Assembly (NCBI GenBank): GCA_902777325.1
Contig: CACYTH010000001.1
Span: 62,001 to 126,000 of the forward strand
Length of the DNA: 64,000 nt
DNA from: an uncultured Coriobacteriaceae bacterium
GTDB lineage: Bacteria > Actinomycetota > Coriobacteriia > Coriobacteriales > Atopobiaceae
Reading direction: 5' to 3'
Position numbers and translations under genes: made by a program. The notes beneath the pieces were generated by a model. The model made no database searches and was not told the origin of the DNA. It saw only the letters and a list, made by a program, of their open reading frames with translations. Positions 15,201 through 25,016 of this stretch are shown here, piece after piece. The first letter of the stretch is position 1. Each line of letters starts with the position of its first letter.

Positions 15201-15875
15201 CTACCCTGCCGCAGACTCGCGCTCGGCACCAGGCTGCATGTAGGGGTTGGTCGCGATCTCGTGGCCCATCGTCGTGCCAGGCCCATGCCCGCACAGAAGC
15301 GTCACCGTCGGATCGATGAGACGAGAGAGCCGTGCGAGCGTCCTTGCCATTGCGCTCCAGTCGCCGCCCAAAAGGTCGCAGCGGCCGCAGCCTCCGGCAA
15401 AGATGGTGTCTCCCACAAAGGCCACGCCCTCCGCGCTGCCGTGCCCGAGAAGCACGATGCCGCCAGGCGTGTGCCCCGGAGCCGCCAGCACCTCGAAGCG
15501 CGCCGTACCGACCTCGACCACGTCCCCCTCGACAAGCAGGCGGTCGGGCTCGGGCGGGTTGGAGAGGTCGCCGATCACAAACGAGAGGTCGTGCGATGAG
15601 ACCTCGAGCGAGCGCACCGCCAGCTCGGCGTCATCCGCCGAGATGGCCCAGGGGGCTCCCGTGGCCTCCACCAGGGCCCTGACGCCGCCCACGTGGTCGT
15701 GATGGCGATGGGTGGCCACGATCTGGGTAACCTGGACGTCGGCGAGCGCCTCGGCAATGCGGGCTCCCGACGCGCCGGGGTCCACCACCAGGCACTCCCC
15801 CGCACTCACGTACGCATAGCAGTTGGTCTGTATGTCACCCACCACAAAGAGGCGGATCTCGTCCTTGTCAGCCAT
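15201..15875 (-). CDS. MBL-fold metallo-hydrolase (glyoxalase II-like)
   Basis: This 224 aa metallo-beta-lactamase-fold hydrolase has metal ligands in THRHHDHVGG (THxHxDH motif), APGHTPGG, FVGDTIFAGGCGR and a final CGHGPGT. The compact length matches YcbL/GloB-like hydrolases, which may cleave S-lactoylglutathione-type thioesters, but the substrate cannot be read from sequence. It starts 9 bases after rel, so it is co-transcribed with it, and it ends about 60 bases before tRNA-Leu. Confidence 0.88.
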   Translation of the reverse strand: MADKDEIRLFVVGDIQTNCYAYVSAGECLVVDPGASGARIAEALADVQVTQIVATHRHHDHVGGVRALVEATGAPWAISADDAELAVRSLEVSSHDLSFVIGDLSNPPEPDRLLVEGDVVEVGTARFEVLAAPGHTPGGIVLLGHGSAEGVAFVGDTIFAGGCGRCDLLGGDWSAMARTLARLSRLIDPTVTLLCGHGPGTTMGHEIATNPYMQPGAERESAAG

Positions 15876-15884
15876 GGGCTTCCC

Positions 15885-18206
15885 CTATCCCCTGCGCTTG
15901 AGCGACTGGGCACCCTCGCCTGGCTCGATGCGACGTGCGTCGTAGACTGATGGGACCCTACCCACGCGCGCGAGCAGCGGCGCGAGCAGCGAGGCGTTGG
16001 AGAGCGAGATGAGGAAGCGCAGGCGCGCGACGCCGGTGGCGCCGGTCTGAGTGGCCGCCGAGAGGATGTTGCAGCCCGCCTCGGAAAGCGCGATGGTCAC
16101 GTCCTTGAGCAGGCCCATGCGGTCGGTCGCCTCCACCACGATCTCCACCTGGAACTCCGTGGCACCCGAGGCGTCCCACTCGACGTCGATCATACGCTCG
16201 GGATGCTCGCGCAGCGCCTGGACGTTGGGACAGCTCGTGCGGTGGACGCTCACGCCACGGCCGCGCGTGATGAAGCCCACGATGTCATCGCCGGCGACGG
16301 GGCTGCAGCAATGCGCCAGGTGGACGAGCAGGTCCGGGTCGCCCTTGACCACCACGCCGCAGTTGGACCGCTTGCTGCGCGTCTTGGGCTTGACCAGCGG
16401 CTTGTCCTCTGCGATGAGCATCTGGCGGTTGGCGCGGCGCGCCTCACGCTCGATCTCGGTGGCGGGACGCGCCATCGTGATGGCGTCGTCCACGCGATGG
16501 GCCACCTGCTTGGGCGAGAGGCGTCCCGTGCCCACGGCAGCCAGCATCGTCTCCACGTCGCGGTAGTCGGTGGACAGGCACACCTTCTCCAGGGCCTTGG
16601 TGACGCGCTGCGAGGAGATGCCGAGTCCGTGTTTGCGCAGCTCGATGGCCAGATATCCACGCCCGCGCTCGGCGTCGTCCTCTTTGGTCTCGCTCGCGAA
16701 GTACTTGCGGATCTTGGAGCGGGCCGAAGGGGTGGCCACCATCTTGAGCCAGTCGTGGCCGGGTTTGGCGTTCTTGTTGGTGATGATCTCCACGCGGTCG
16801 CCGCTCTGCAACTTGTAGGTGAGCGGCACCATCGAGCCGTTGACCTTGGCACCAATGCAGTGGTTGCCGACCTCGGTGTGGACGGCGTAGGCAAAGTCGA
16901 GGGGCGTGGAGTCGCGGCGTAGGCTCATGACCTCGCCCTTGGGCGTGAAGACGAAGATCTCGTCCTCGTAGAGGTCGACCACGAGGTTGTCCATGAACTC
17001 GTGCGGGTCCTCGATCTCCTCCTCCGTGGTCCAGTCGAGGGTGCGACGGATCCAGTTGATCTGCGTGTCGACCGAGCGGTCTTCCGCGGACATGCGGCCC
17101 TGCGAGTTGCCCGTGCTCTTGTAGAGCCAGTGGGCGGCGATGCCGTACTCGGCCTGGTTGTGCATCTCGTAGGTGCGGATCTGGATCTCGACCGGGCGCA
17201 CGTCGGCGCCGATGACCGTGGTGTGCAGGCTCTTGTAGCCGTTGGGCTTGGGCATGGCCACGTAGTCCTTGAAGCGCCCGGGCAGCGGGTGCCACAGCGA
17301 GTGGACCGCGCCGAGCACGGAGTAGCAGTCCCCCACGCTCTCGGTCAGCACGCGCAGCGCGATGAGGTCGTAGATGTCGGAGAACTCCTTGCGCTTGCGG
17401 CGCATCTTCTGGTAGATCGACCACAGGTGCTTGGGGCGCCCGGAGATCTGGTATCCCGACAGGCCCACCCGGCGCAGCTCGTCGTCGAGCACCTTGATGG
17501 CCTCGGCGGTCTTCTCCTCGCGCTGGGCGCGCGACTCCTGCACCATGCGCGCGATGCGCTCGTACTCCTCGGGCTGCAGGTAGAAGAAGGCGAGGTCCTC
17601 GAGCTCCCACTTGATGGAGGAGATGCCCAGGCGGTCTGCCAGGGGCGCGTAGACGTCCATCGTCTCGCGCGACTTGAGCATGCGCTTGGCAGGAGGCAGG
17701 GCCGCCATCGTGCGCATGTTGTGCAGGCGGTCGGCAAGCTTGATGATGAGCACGCGGATGTCCTTGCTCATGGCGAGGAACATCTTGCGCAGGTTGAGGG
17801 CCTGCTTCTCGTCCATGGAGGAGACCTGCACCTGCGTGAGCTTGGTCACGCCGTCGACCAGCTCGGCCACGGTCTTGCCAAAGCGCTTCTCGAGGTCGGC
17901 GAGGGTGGCCTCGGTGTCCTCGACGGTGTCGTGCAGGATGGCCGCACAGATCGGGTCCTCGTCCATGTGGAGGTCCGAGGCCAGGATGATGGCGACCTCG
18001 ACGGGATGGTTGATGTAGGGCTCGCCGGAGCGGCGCTTCTGGTTGCGATGGAACTCCCGCGCAAACTCATAGGCCTCGCAGACCTTGTCCATGGCCTTGC
18101 GGTCGAGGTAGTTTGCGCAGGTCACCTGCAGGAGCCTCCAGTTGTCGGCACCTGGCGCGACGTCGCGCTTGCGCGCCGGACCCTGGGTCTGCATCGTCTC
18201 GCCCAT
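15885..18206 (-). CDS. rel: Bifunctional (p)ppGpp synthetase/hydrolase (Rel/SpoT family)
   Basis: This enzyme makes and degrades the stringent-response alarmone (p)ppGpp. The 773 aa protein has, in order, an HD hydrolase domain (INHPVEVA and ILHDTVEDT near residues 70-100, so hydrolysis looks intact), the RelA/SpoT synthetase domain (DIYDLIALRV, PKPNGYKSLHTT), a TGS domain (IFVFTPKGEVMSL) and a C-terminal ACT domain. This is the single long Rel typical of actinobacteria and Firmicutes. It starts 9 bases after the RecJ-helicase fusion. Confidence 0.96.
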   Translation of the reverse strand: MGETMQTQGPARKRDVAPGADNWRLLQVTCANYLDRKAMDKVCEAYEFAREFHRNQKRRSGEPYINHPVEVAIILASDLHMDEDPICAAILHDTVEDTEATLADLEKRFGKTVAELVDGVTKLTQVQVSSMDEKQALNLRKMFLAMSKDIRVLIIKLADRLHNMRTMAALPPAKRMLKSRETMDVYAPLADRLGISSIKWELEDLAFFYLQPEEYERIARMVQESRAQREEKTAEAIKVLDDELRRVGLSGYQISGRPKHLWSIYQKMRRKRKEFSDIYDLIALRVLTESVGDCYSVLGAVHSLWHPLPGRFKDYVAMPKPNGYKSLHTTVIGADVRPVEIQIRTYEMHNQAEYGIAAHWLYKSTGNSQGRMSAEDRSVDTQINWIRRTLDWTTEEEIEDPHEFMDNLVVDLYEDEIFVFTPKGEVMSLRRDSTPLDFAYAVHTEVGNHCIGAKVNGSMVPLTYKLQSGDRVEIITNKNAKPGHDWLKMVATPSARSKIRKYFASETKEDDAERGRGYLAIELRKHGLGISSQRVTKALEKVCLSTDYRDVETMLAAVGTGRLSPKQVAHRVDDAITMARPATEIEREARRANRQMLIAEDKPLVKPKTRSKRSNCGVVVKGDPDLLVHLAHCCSPVAGDDIVGFITRGRGVSVHRTSCPNVQALREHPERMIDVEWDASGATEFQVEIVVEATDRMGLLKDVTIALSEAGCNILSAATQTGATGVARLRFLISLSNASLLAPLLARVGRVPSVYDARRIEPGEGAQSLKRRG

Positions 18207-18215
18207 TTGAACCCC

Positions 18216-21200
18216 CTAACCGTCTACGACTCGTCCGAAGGACGGCGTGATTGGTCTGTTGATGCGCGCGAGCATGTCATCCTGGGCCGCCGTGAGCGCC
18301 CAGTCGCGGAACTCCGCGAAGGCGTCACGGGCGCGCAGGCCCTCTAGGTAGCGCGTGGAGAGGTTGAGGTCCATGCGCCGAGGATTGTCCACCATGGTGA
18401 TCCGGCGCGCGGAGCCGTGCCCGCTCGTCTCCAGGAAGCCCAGCTCGCGGAAGATGGAGATGCCGCAGGAGACCATGTGCTCGTCAAGGGCAGTATGCGC
18501 GTCGATGCCTGACGCCGCAAGCGCGATGTCGGCGTTTGTCTGGGCAAAGGAGCGGTTGCCGTCGCCCTGCGCCTCGGCGCTGCGCCCGAAGGCCACGAGG
18601 GTGCGGTAGAGCGTGACCAGCTCGTTGCGCGAGGGCGCCGAACCCGCAATGACGTGCTCGTTGATGCGGGCGTCGTGCTCGCAGAAGAAGAGGTGGACGC
18701 AGGCGGGCTCGCCGTCGCGACCGGCTCGTCCGCTCATCTGGTTGAACTCGATGGCGCCAAACGGCATGTGGTAGAGCACCACGTCGCGTATGTCGGGGAG
18801 GTTGACCCCCTCGCCGAAGGCGCTCGTCGAGACGATGCAGGTGAGCTCGCCGGTGCGGAAGGCCTCCTCCACCGCGGAGCGCTCCTCGCGCGTGAGGCCG
18901 GCGTTGTAGAAGGAGATGCGCCTGCCCAGCTCGGGGATGGTGCGGCGCAGCATGCGGGCCAGCGAGACGGACTGCTCGCGCGAGTTGACGTACACCACGC
19001 ACTTGCGCCCGCTGGAGACGAGCGACACCAGTGCGAGTTCGCGGTCGCGCAGCTCGCGGCAGTCCCTGAGCGACAGGTTGGAGCGCACGCTGGCGTCAAC
19101 CACCACGTCGCGCTCGTCGATGCCGGCAAGCGAGCAGACCTCGCGCGCCACGCCGTCCTCCGCCGTGGCGGAGACGGCCAGCATAACCGGCTCGCCCAGC
19201 AGCTCGCGCACCTGCGGGAGCTGAGTGTAGGCGCCGCGGTTGCCGCCCTTTGCGGTGCCCGCGTGATGGGCCTCGTCGATGACGACAAAGCCGATGCGCC
19301 CGGTCTGGGCAAAGCGCTCGGCATGGATGGCAAGAAACTCGGGTGTGGTGAGCACCACGTCCGCCTGTCCGTCACGCAACGCCTCGAAGATCTCGTCGCG
19401 GGCCGACTGGGGCGTCTCGCCCGTGAGGGTGGCCACGTTGATGCCCAACCTGCCGAGCGCCCTCTCCAGATGGAAGGACTGGTCGGCCACGAGGGCGCGC
19501 AGCGGGTAGACGAAGACGCTGGCCCTGCCCCGTGCGATGGCCTCGCGCGCGGCGTGCATGTGGAAGATGAGCGACTTGCCGCGGCCCGTCGCCATGACGC
19601 AGAGCGTGGAGCGCCCCGCAGCCAGGCCGTCAAGCGCGGCACGTTGGGCAGGCAGCAGCTCGTGCGCGCCGATCATGGCGCGACGCAGCTCGTCGTCGAG
19701 CGAGGCGGCATCGAGCCCGGCGAGGCGGGCACGCTCGCCGGAGGCCTCTGCGAGGCGCTCGGCGTCGTCTGTCCCCTCCTGCTCGCAGCTGACCTCGATG
19801 TTGGCCCCGTACGATCGACCCTCGGTGCCACCCGTAACTGCGCTCACATGTGCGAAGTAGCGGACGCCCCCGTCGATGCGCGGCGCCAGCTCGCGGGCTA
19901 TCTGCCTGCGCAGGAACCCGACCTGCGCGCCGCTCAGGGTGTGCAGGGCGATGGCGTTGACGTCCTTGGGGTTGTTGGCATCGCGCACCACGACGAGCTC
20001 GTCGCCCGCCGTCAGGGCCGAGACCACCGTCTGGCGCCCCTCGAAGGTGACGCCGACCACCTTGGTCACGAAGCGCGACGCCTCGCCGATGCCGGCATAG
20101 GCGTCACGCGAGAGGATCTGCTCCGCCCGCTCGAAGAGGCTGTCTGCGATGCAGTCAGCCCTCGGCGCCTCCTCAGGCCTGCTCGGCTCGTCGCGATAGA
20201 TGATGTCACGTACCATGAGCTTGGGCTTCGTACGGCCCTGCCAGGTCTCGTTGATGGCCTCGAAGACGAGGTCGACCGCCTCCTCGCAGGACGCGGCACG
20301 CTCGACCTGGGGCACGCGGAACATGATGGCGGCAACGGAGCTCATGCCATCGGTCGCGATGAAGCGCAGGTGGTTGGCCCCGGCGCCCACGCGCGCGCGG
20401 TTGCGCATGCACACGCCGCGCGTGCCCAGAAGTGGCTTCTTGTTGCCCTGCCCAAAGGGCTGCAGGACCTCGAGCTGCTCGATGCCCGATATCGTGAGCT
20501 CGGAGAGGGAGACCAGGGCGGCGACCTCGCCGGTGTCCTCGAACTGCTCCTCCGGAAGCTCGGCCATGACCTCGCAGAGGCGCTCCCTGAAGGCGTCGAG
20601 CTTGCCGACCTCGCAGGTCACGCCCACCGCACCAGAGTGTCCGCCAAAGCGCACCAGCAGGTCGGAGCACTGCTCGACCGCATGGAAGAGGTCAACGGAG
20701 CCCACGGAGCGGCCCGAGCCTCGCGCGATTCCGTCGGTCACGCTGAAGAGGATGGCAGGCACGTGGTAGGCGTTGGTGACGCGGCTCGCCACGATGCCCT
20801 TCACGCCCTCGTGCCAGCCCTCCCCCGCTGCCACGATCACGCGCTCACCGGCGTAGCTCTGGCGCACCTTGGCCAGGGCCGCCTCGGTCAGGCGCGACTC
20901 CGTCTCGCGGCGCTCGGCATTGATCTGCTCGAGGCGCGCCGCAAGGATCTGCGCCTCGGCGGGGTCGTTGGTAAAGAGCAGGTCGAAGGCCACGTCGGTC
21001 GAGCCCATGCGTCCCGCGGCATTGAGCCTTGGGATGAGCGAGAAGGGCAGCTCGTCGGCCGTGATCTGCGTTATGTCGACGTTTGCCGTCGCGGCGAGCG
21101 CCAGGATGCCCGGTCGCGAGGTGCGCCTCATGTGGGCGATGCCATCGGCCACCAGCGCGCGGTTCTCGCCGGTCAGAAGCATCATGTCGGAGATGGTGCC

Positions 21201-21896
21201 CAGCGTGGCCACCTCGGTGTAGCGGCGCCACAGCTCCGGCTGGCCCAGCCTGTGGCCGAGCACGTCGATCAGCTTGAGCGCCACGCCGGCTCCGGCGAGC
21301 TCGCGCGAGGGGCAGTCGGCCGAGAGCTTGGGGTCGGTCACCGGGACGCCCTGGGGGACGAGGTCGCCGGGCTCGTGGTGGTCGGTGATGACCACGTCGA
21401 TGCCGTGGGCACGGAGCCACTCCACCTCGCGCGCTGCGGCGATGCCGTTGTCCACCGTCACGACGAGCGACGGATTGCAGCCGCAGATGACGCGGTCGAG
21501 TGCCTCCTCGGAGAGGCCGTAGCCCTCGCCGAAGCGGTTGGGAATGTAGGGATGTGCGTTGCCGCCCAGGTCGCGCAGGCCATGGGTGAGCAGGCAGGTC
21601 GCGCTCATGCCGTCGACGTCGAAGTCGCCGAAGACGGCTATGGTCTCGCCCGTTGCGATCGCCTGCTGAAGACGGTCTGCCGCCTCGGCCATGCCCGGAA
21701 TGAGCATCGGGTCGTTCCAGTCACGCTCGAGGGACGGGTCGAGAAACGCCCGCGCCTCCTCTGCGTCAGAGTACCCGCGTGCCACCAGGACACGTGCGAC
21801 CAGTCGCGATATGCCAAGCGTCGCGACGAGCCGACGCTCGGCCTCGTCGTCAGACGGCAGCACGTCCCATCGTCTGCTGCCTATTAACCCGCTCAT
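18216..21896 (-). CDS. recJ: RecJ exonuclease - HIRAN - SF2 helicase fusion
   Basis: This 1226 aa protein joins three units. Residues about 1-580 are RecJ: DFDVDG (91-96), DNG (149-151), DHH (172-174) and GGH (418-420), then the OB-like C-terminal part. Residues about 605-690 are a HIRAN domain (VVGVTFEGRQ, DANNPKDVNAIAL, GFLRRQIA), known to bind single-stranded 3' DNA ends in other proteins. Residues about 745-1226 are a RecQ-like SF2 helicase: Walker A ATGRGKS (769-775), DEAH (874-877) and a motif VI QMSGRAGRDG. It could unwind and degrade DNA in one chain. It overlaps no neighbour but is 2 bases from secF. Confidence 0.92.
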   Translation of the reverse strand: MSGLIGSRRWDVLPSDDEAERRLVATLGISRLVARVLVARGYSDAEEARAFLDPSLERDWNDPMLIPGMAEAADRLQQAIATGETIAVFGDFDVDGMSATCLLTHGLRDLGGNAHPYIPNRFGEGYGLSEEALDRVICGCNPSLVVTVDNGIAAAREVEWLRAHGIDVVITDHHEPGDLVPQGVPVTDPKLSADCPSRELAGAGVALKLIDVLGHRLGQPELWRRYTEVATLGTISDMMLLTGENRALVADGIAHMRRTSRPGILALAATANVDITQITADELPFSLIPRLNAAGRMGSTDVAFDLLFTNDPAEAQILAARLEQINAERRETESRLTEAALAKVRQSYAGERVIVAAGEGWHEGVKGIVASRVTNAYHVPAILFSVTDGIARGSGRSVGSVDLFHAVEQCSDLLVRFGGHSGAVGVTCEVGKLDAFRERLCEVMAELPEEQFEDTGEVAALVSLSELTISGIEQLEVLQPFGQGNKKPLLGTRGVCMRNRARVGAGANHLRFIATDGMSSVAAIMFRVPQVERAASCEEAVDLVFEAINETWQGRTKPKLMVRDIIYRDEPSRPEEAPRADCIADSLFERAEQILSRDAYAGIGEASRFVTKVVGVTFEGRQTVVSALTAGDELVVVRDANNPKDVNAIALHTLSGAQVGFLRRQIARELAPRIDGGVRYFAHVSAVTGGTEGRSYGANIEVSCEQEGTDDAERLAEASGERARLAGLDAASLDDELRRAMIGAHELLPAQRAALDGLAAGRSTLCVMATGRGKSLIFHMHAAREAIARGRASVFVYPLRALVADQSFHLERALGRLGINVATLTGETPQSARDEIFEALRDGQADVVLTTPEFLAIHAERFAQTGRIGFVVIDEAHHAGTAKGGNRGAYTQLPQVRELLGEPVMLAVSATAEDGVAREVCSLAGIDERDVVVDASVRSNLSLRDCRELRDRELALVSLVSSGRKCVVYVNSREQSVSLARMLRRTIPELGRRISFYNAGLTREERSAVEEAFRTGELTCIVSTSAFGEGVNLPDIRDVVLYHMPFGAIEFNQMSGRAGRDGEPACVHLFFCEHDARINEHVIAGSAPSRNELVTLYRTLVAFGRSAEAQGDGNRSFAQTNADIALAASGIDAHTALDEHMVSCGISIFRELGFLETSGHGSARRITMVDNPRRMDLNLSTRYLEGLRARDAFAEFRDWALTAAQDDMLARINRPITPSFGRVVDG

Positions 21897-21898
21897 GG

Positions 21899-22861
21899 CT
21901 ACTCGCCCATCGCAGGCGTAACGCTGGCTGCCGTCGCCTTCTCCCCGTACTTAGCCTCGAGCTTTGCCCACTTGGGCTCGCGCGTCTTCCAAATGGCCAG
22001 AAGGGGCGTCGCAACCGCGTAGCTCGAGTAGGTGCCCAGAAGCTCGCCGAGAATCATGGCAAAGGCGAAGTCCTTGAGCGTCGCGCCGCCAAAGAAGTAC
22101 ATGGCCAGCTCGGGCACCAGCGTGGTGATGGTGGTGTTGATGGAGCGGACGACGACCTCGTTGACGGAGAAGTTGCAGATCTGGATGTAGGTGCGATGGA
22201 TACCGTCGCGCAGGGTCTTGGCGTTGTCGTTGGTGCGGTCGAACTCGACGACGGTGTCGTACAGCGAGAAGCCCATGGTGGAGAGCAGCGCGGCGACGAC
22301 GTTGGGCGTCACCGGAATCTGCGTCCAGGCGTAGATGCCCAGGATGATGAGCATGTCGTGGATGAGCGCGATGACGGCCGTGACCGACATCTTGAACTCG
22401 TAGCGGATGGACACGTAGGCGAGGATGAGCAGGATGGCCACGCCGAAGGCCACGAGCGACGAGCGCGTGACGTCGGCGCCCCAGTCGGGGCCGATGGTGG
22501 TGACGGTGTAGTTCTGCTCGCCGAGGCCAAGCGTCTCGGCCGTGGTGGCGGCGTGCTTGGTGGCGTCCTCGGGGTTGGTGGTGCCAGAGCGCACGAGGAA
22601 GCCGTTCTCGCCCTCGAGCGTGGTGGTCTGGACCGTCGGGTCCTCCTCGCCGGCCGCCACGAGCGCGTCGCGCATCTGGTCGATGGTGATGTCACCGGTG
22701 TCGGTGAAGTCGATCTCGGTGCCGCCCTGGAACTCGATGCCAAAGGTCACGCCGCGCACGGCGAGGCCGACCAGGGAAAGCACGCACATGATTGCAGAGA
22801 TGGTAAGCAGCACCTTGCGGTAGCGCAGGAAGGGAATCTCGAAGGAGAAGTGGTTACGCAT
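21899..22861 (-). CDS. secF: Protein translocase subunit SecF
   Basis: SecF is a membrane partner of SecD that uses the proton motive force to help Sec-dependent export. The 320 aa protein has a first span near residues 17-36, a periplasmic domain with FGIEFQGGTEIDF (the D1 motif), and a C-terminal bundle with YDTVVEFDRTNDN and SINTTITTL typical of SecF. The ATG at 22861 overlaps the secD stop by 8 bases, so translation is coupled. An upstream start at 22948 would add 29 residues out of secD's frame and is unlikely. Confidence 0.96.
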   Translation of the reverse strand: MRNHFSFEIPFLRYRKVLLTISAIMCVLSLVGLAVRGVTFGIEFQGGTEIDFTDTGDITIDQMRDALVAAGEEDPTVQTTTLEGENGFLVRSGTTNPEDATKHAATTAETLGLGEQNYTVTTIGPDWGADVTRSSLVAFGVAILLILAYVSIRYEFKMSVTAVIALIHDMLIILGIYAWTQIPVTPNVVAALLSTMGFSLYDTVVEFDRTNDNAKTLRDGIHRTYIQICNFSVNEVVVRSINTTITTLVPELAMYFFGGATLKDFAFAMILGELLGTYSSYAVATPLLAIWKTREPKWAKLEAKYGEKATAASVTPAMGE

Positions 22862-24368
22862 GTGCCACACCCCCCTTCTTGCCGCGCGCAGGCGCGGCGT
22901 CGCGAGACTCCTTGAGCTCCTCCGCCTCGGCGAGGTCGGAGGCGACACCCCAGAAGCGCGGATGCGCCTGGATGGTGCCCATGGCCAGAAGGCGCAGCGC
23001 AGGCGCCTTGAAGAGGAACATCGTCACCAGGTCGCAGAGGATGCCCAGCGCGGTGGTGAGGCCGAAGCCCTTGACTGGGCCGACCGCCATGAAGAACAGT
23101 GCCAGAGCCGTCACCAGCTGGACCGCGTCTGCGTCGAGGGACGTGGAGATGCCCTCCTTGGTTCCACCGATGGCAGCCGCGCGCACCTGGCGGCCCATGC
23201 GGATCTCCTCGCGGAAGCGCTCGAGCACCAGAATTGAGGAGTCGGCGGCAGAGCCGGTGGTGAGCACCACGCCCGCGAGGCCCGGAAGCGTGAGCGCGAA
23301 GGCGCCCATGCGCGAGAGCAGAGCGAGCAGGCCTAGGTAGATGATGCCGAAGATGGCGAGAGAGCCCAGCGTGAGCAGGCCCAGGCCCTGGTAGAAGAAG
23401 AACAGGTAGGCGATGACGATGACGGCGCCGACGCCGATGGCGAAGATGCCCTGGCGCAGGGAGTCCTGGCCGAGCGTGGGGCCGACGACGCGACTCTCGG
23501 AGTAGCTCAGCGTGACGGGCAGCGAGCCGGAGTCGAGCACCGTCTTGAGCGCCTTGGCGTCCTCGAGAGTGAAGTTGCCCGTGATGGAGACGTCACCGTC
23601 GGAGATGACGGACTGCACGGCAGGCGCGGAGTTGACCACGCCGTCGAGCACGATAGCAATCTGTCCATGGGTGGGGGCAAGCTCGGCCGTCACGTCCGCG
23701 AAGGTCTTGGCGCCTGCGGAGTCGAGCGAGACATTGACCGCGTAGGACCCGGTTGCCGAGGCGCTCGACTGCGCGACCGCGGAGCTCTCAATGGAGGAAC
23801 CGTCCATGAAGGCGGTGTAGGTGCCCTCCTTGAGGGTGACGTTCTCCGTGCCGGCGGCGATCTTTGCCAGCGCGTCCGCGTCACCGATGGCGTCGAGGCG
23901 GACGAACTCGAGGTGACCCGTGCGTCCGATGGTCTCGATGGCCTGGTCGGCGTTGGTGGCGCCGGGAATCTGCACCAGGATCGAGTTGGTGCCCTGCTGC
24001 TGGACCGTGGTCTCGGCGGCGCCAAGCGCGTTGACGCGGTTCTGGACGATCTCCGTTGCGGTGATCATGTCGTCGGAGCTCACGGAAGAGCCGTCGGGCT
24101 TGCTTGCCGTCAGGATGACCGACACGCCGCCGCGGATGTCGAGGCCCTGCGTGATGCGCTCCGCGGGAGGCATGAAGCCCACCGCGCAGGCGACCAGCAT
24201 GACGACGAGTGCAAGCAGGGTGAAGGTGTAGCGCCTAGCCTGGGCGTTGCGAACGCGCGGGGCGCCCTTGCGCTTGCTGGAGTTGGCGGAGGACTTGGAA
24301 GAGCCTTCCGACGCCTTCCACCTGTCGACGCCGGAAGCGGGAGTCGACGAGTCTTTCTTGCGTACCAT
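22854..24368 (-). CDS. secD: Protein translocase subunit SecD
   Basis: This is the larger partner of SecF. The 504 aa protein has a charged serine/lysine-rich N-terminal tail (1-45), a first span near 47-66, then GLDIRGGVSVIL, the large extracytoplasmic domain, and the C-terminal five-span bundle with LPGLAGVVLTTGSAADSSI. Note that TGSAADSSI replaces the more usual GMAVDANVLI. The ATG at 24368 has only a weak ribosome-binding site. SecDF ahead of the RecJ fusion and rel is a common Gram-positive order. Confidence 0.95.
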   Translation of the reverse strand: MVRKKDSSTPASGVDRWKASEGSSKSSANSSKRKGAPRVRNAQARRYTFTLLALVVMLVACAVGFMPPAERITQGLDIRGGVSVILTASKPDGSSVSSDDMITATEIVQNRVNALGAAETTVQQQGTNSILVQIPGATNADQAIETIGRTGHLEFVRLDAIGDADALAKIAAGTENVTLKEGTYTAFMDGSSIESSAVAQSSASATGSYAVNVSLDSAGAKTFADVTAELAPTHGQIAIVLDGVVNSAPAVQSVISDGDVSITGNFTLEDAKALKTVLDSGSLPVTLSYSESRVVGPTLGQDSLRQGIFAIGVGAVIVIAYLFFFYQGLGLLTLGSLAIFGIIYLGLLALLSRMGAFALTLPGLAGVVLTTGSAADSSILVLERFREEIRMGRQVRAAAIGGTKEGISTSLDADAVQLVTALALFFMAVGPVKGFGLTTALGILCDLVTMFLFKAPALRLLAMGTIQAHPRFWGVASDLAEAEELKESRDAAPARGKKGGVAHA

Positions 24369-24500
24369 GAGATGCACATCCGTTTCTCGAGGGTTTAACC
24401 GCTCTACAATACCACTGTTGAGCGTCACAAATGTCCACAAGCCATGTTTGACACAAGGCGGCAATCCCTCGAGGCGGAATCTTCTGCTTAAAGCAAGGGC

Positions 24501-25016
24501 TTATGCGTCGGCAAAGTGCTCCTTGAGCCGCACGGCGACGCAGGCGGGCACCAGCATGTCGACGTCGCTGCCCAGGGAGGCGAGCTCGCGGACGATGCTG
24601 GACGAGACGTAGCCATAGCCGGGGTTGCTCATGACGAAGACGCTCTCGATGTCGGGGGCGAGGTGGGCGTTGAGGTCGGCCTGCTGCAGCTCGTACTCGA
24701 AGTCGGTCATGGCGCGCAGGCCCTTGACCACGCCTCCGGCGCTCTGCTCGCGGCAGAAGTCAACGAGAAGGCCCGTGAAGGGCAGCACGCGCACCCCACC
24801 AAGCCTGATGATGCCCTGCTCCTCGAGCGCGTCGCGCAGCATCTCCACGCGCTCGTCGAGGGTGAAGGCCGTGCCGACGCCGCGCTTGGTGCGCGACTCG
24901 GCGACCGCCACGGTCACCTGCGGAAAGAGATGGCGCGCGCGACCGATCACGTCGACGTGGCCGAGCGTCACCGGGTCGAAGGTTCCCGGGACCACAACGT
25001 GCTGGATATGGTTCAT
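24501..25016 (-). CDS. coaD: Phosphopantetheine adenylyltransferase
   Basis: CoaD forms dephospho-CoA from 4'-phosphopantetheine and ATP, the fourth step of CoA synthesis. The 171 aa protein has GTFDPVTLGHVDVI (the T/HxGH nucleotidyl-transfer motif) near residues 11-24 and the C-terminal GYGYVSSSIVREL motif. The start ATG overlaps the rsmD stop by 4 bases (ATGA), the usual rsmD-coaD pairing. Confidence 0.97.
   Translation of the reverse strand: MNHIQHVVVPGTFDPVTLGHVDVIGRARHLFPQVTVAVAESRTKRGVGTAFTLDERVEMLRDALEEQGIIRLGGVRVLPFTGLLVDFCREQSAGGVVKGLRAMTDFEYELQQADLNAHLAPDIESVFVMSNPGYGYVSSSIVRELASLGSDVDMLVPACVAVRLKEHFADA

Noticed and set aside
18654-21887. Open frame of 1077 codons on the plus strand
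   Set aside because: It lies wholly opposite the RecJ-helicase fusion, has no family motifs and a composition typical of an antisense shadow in high-GC DNA.
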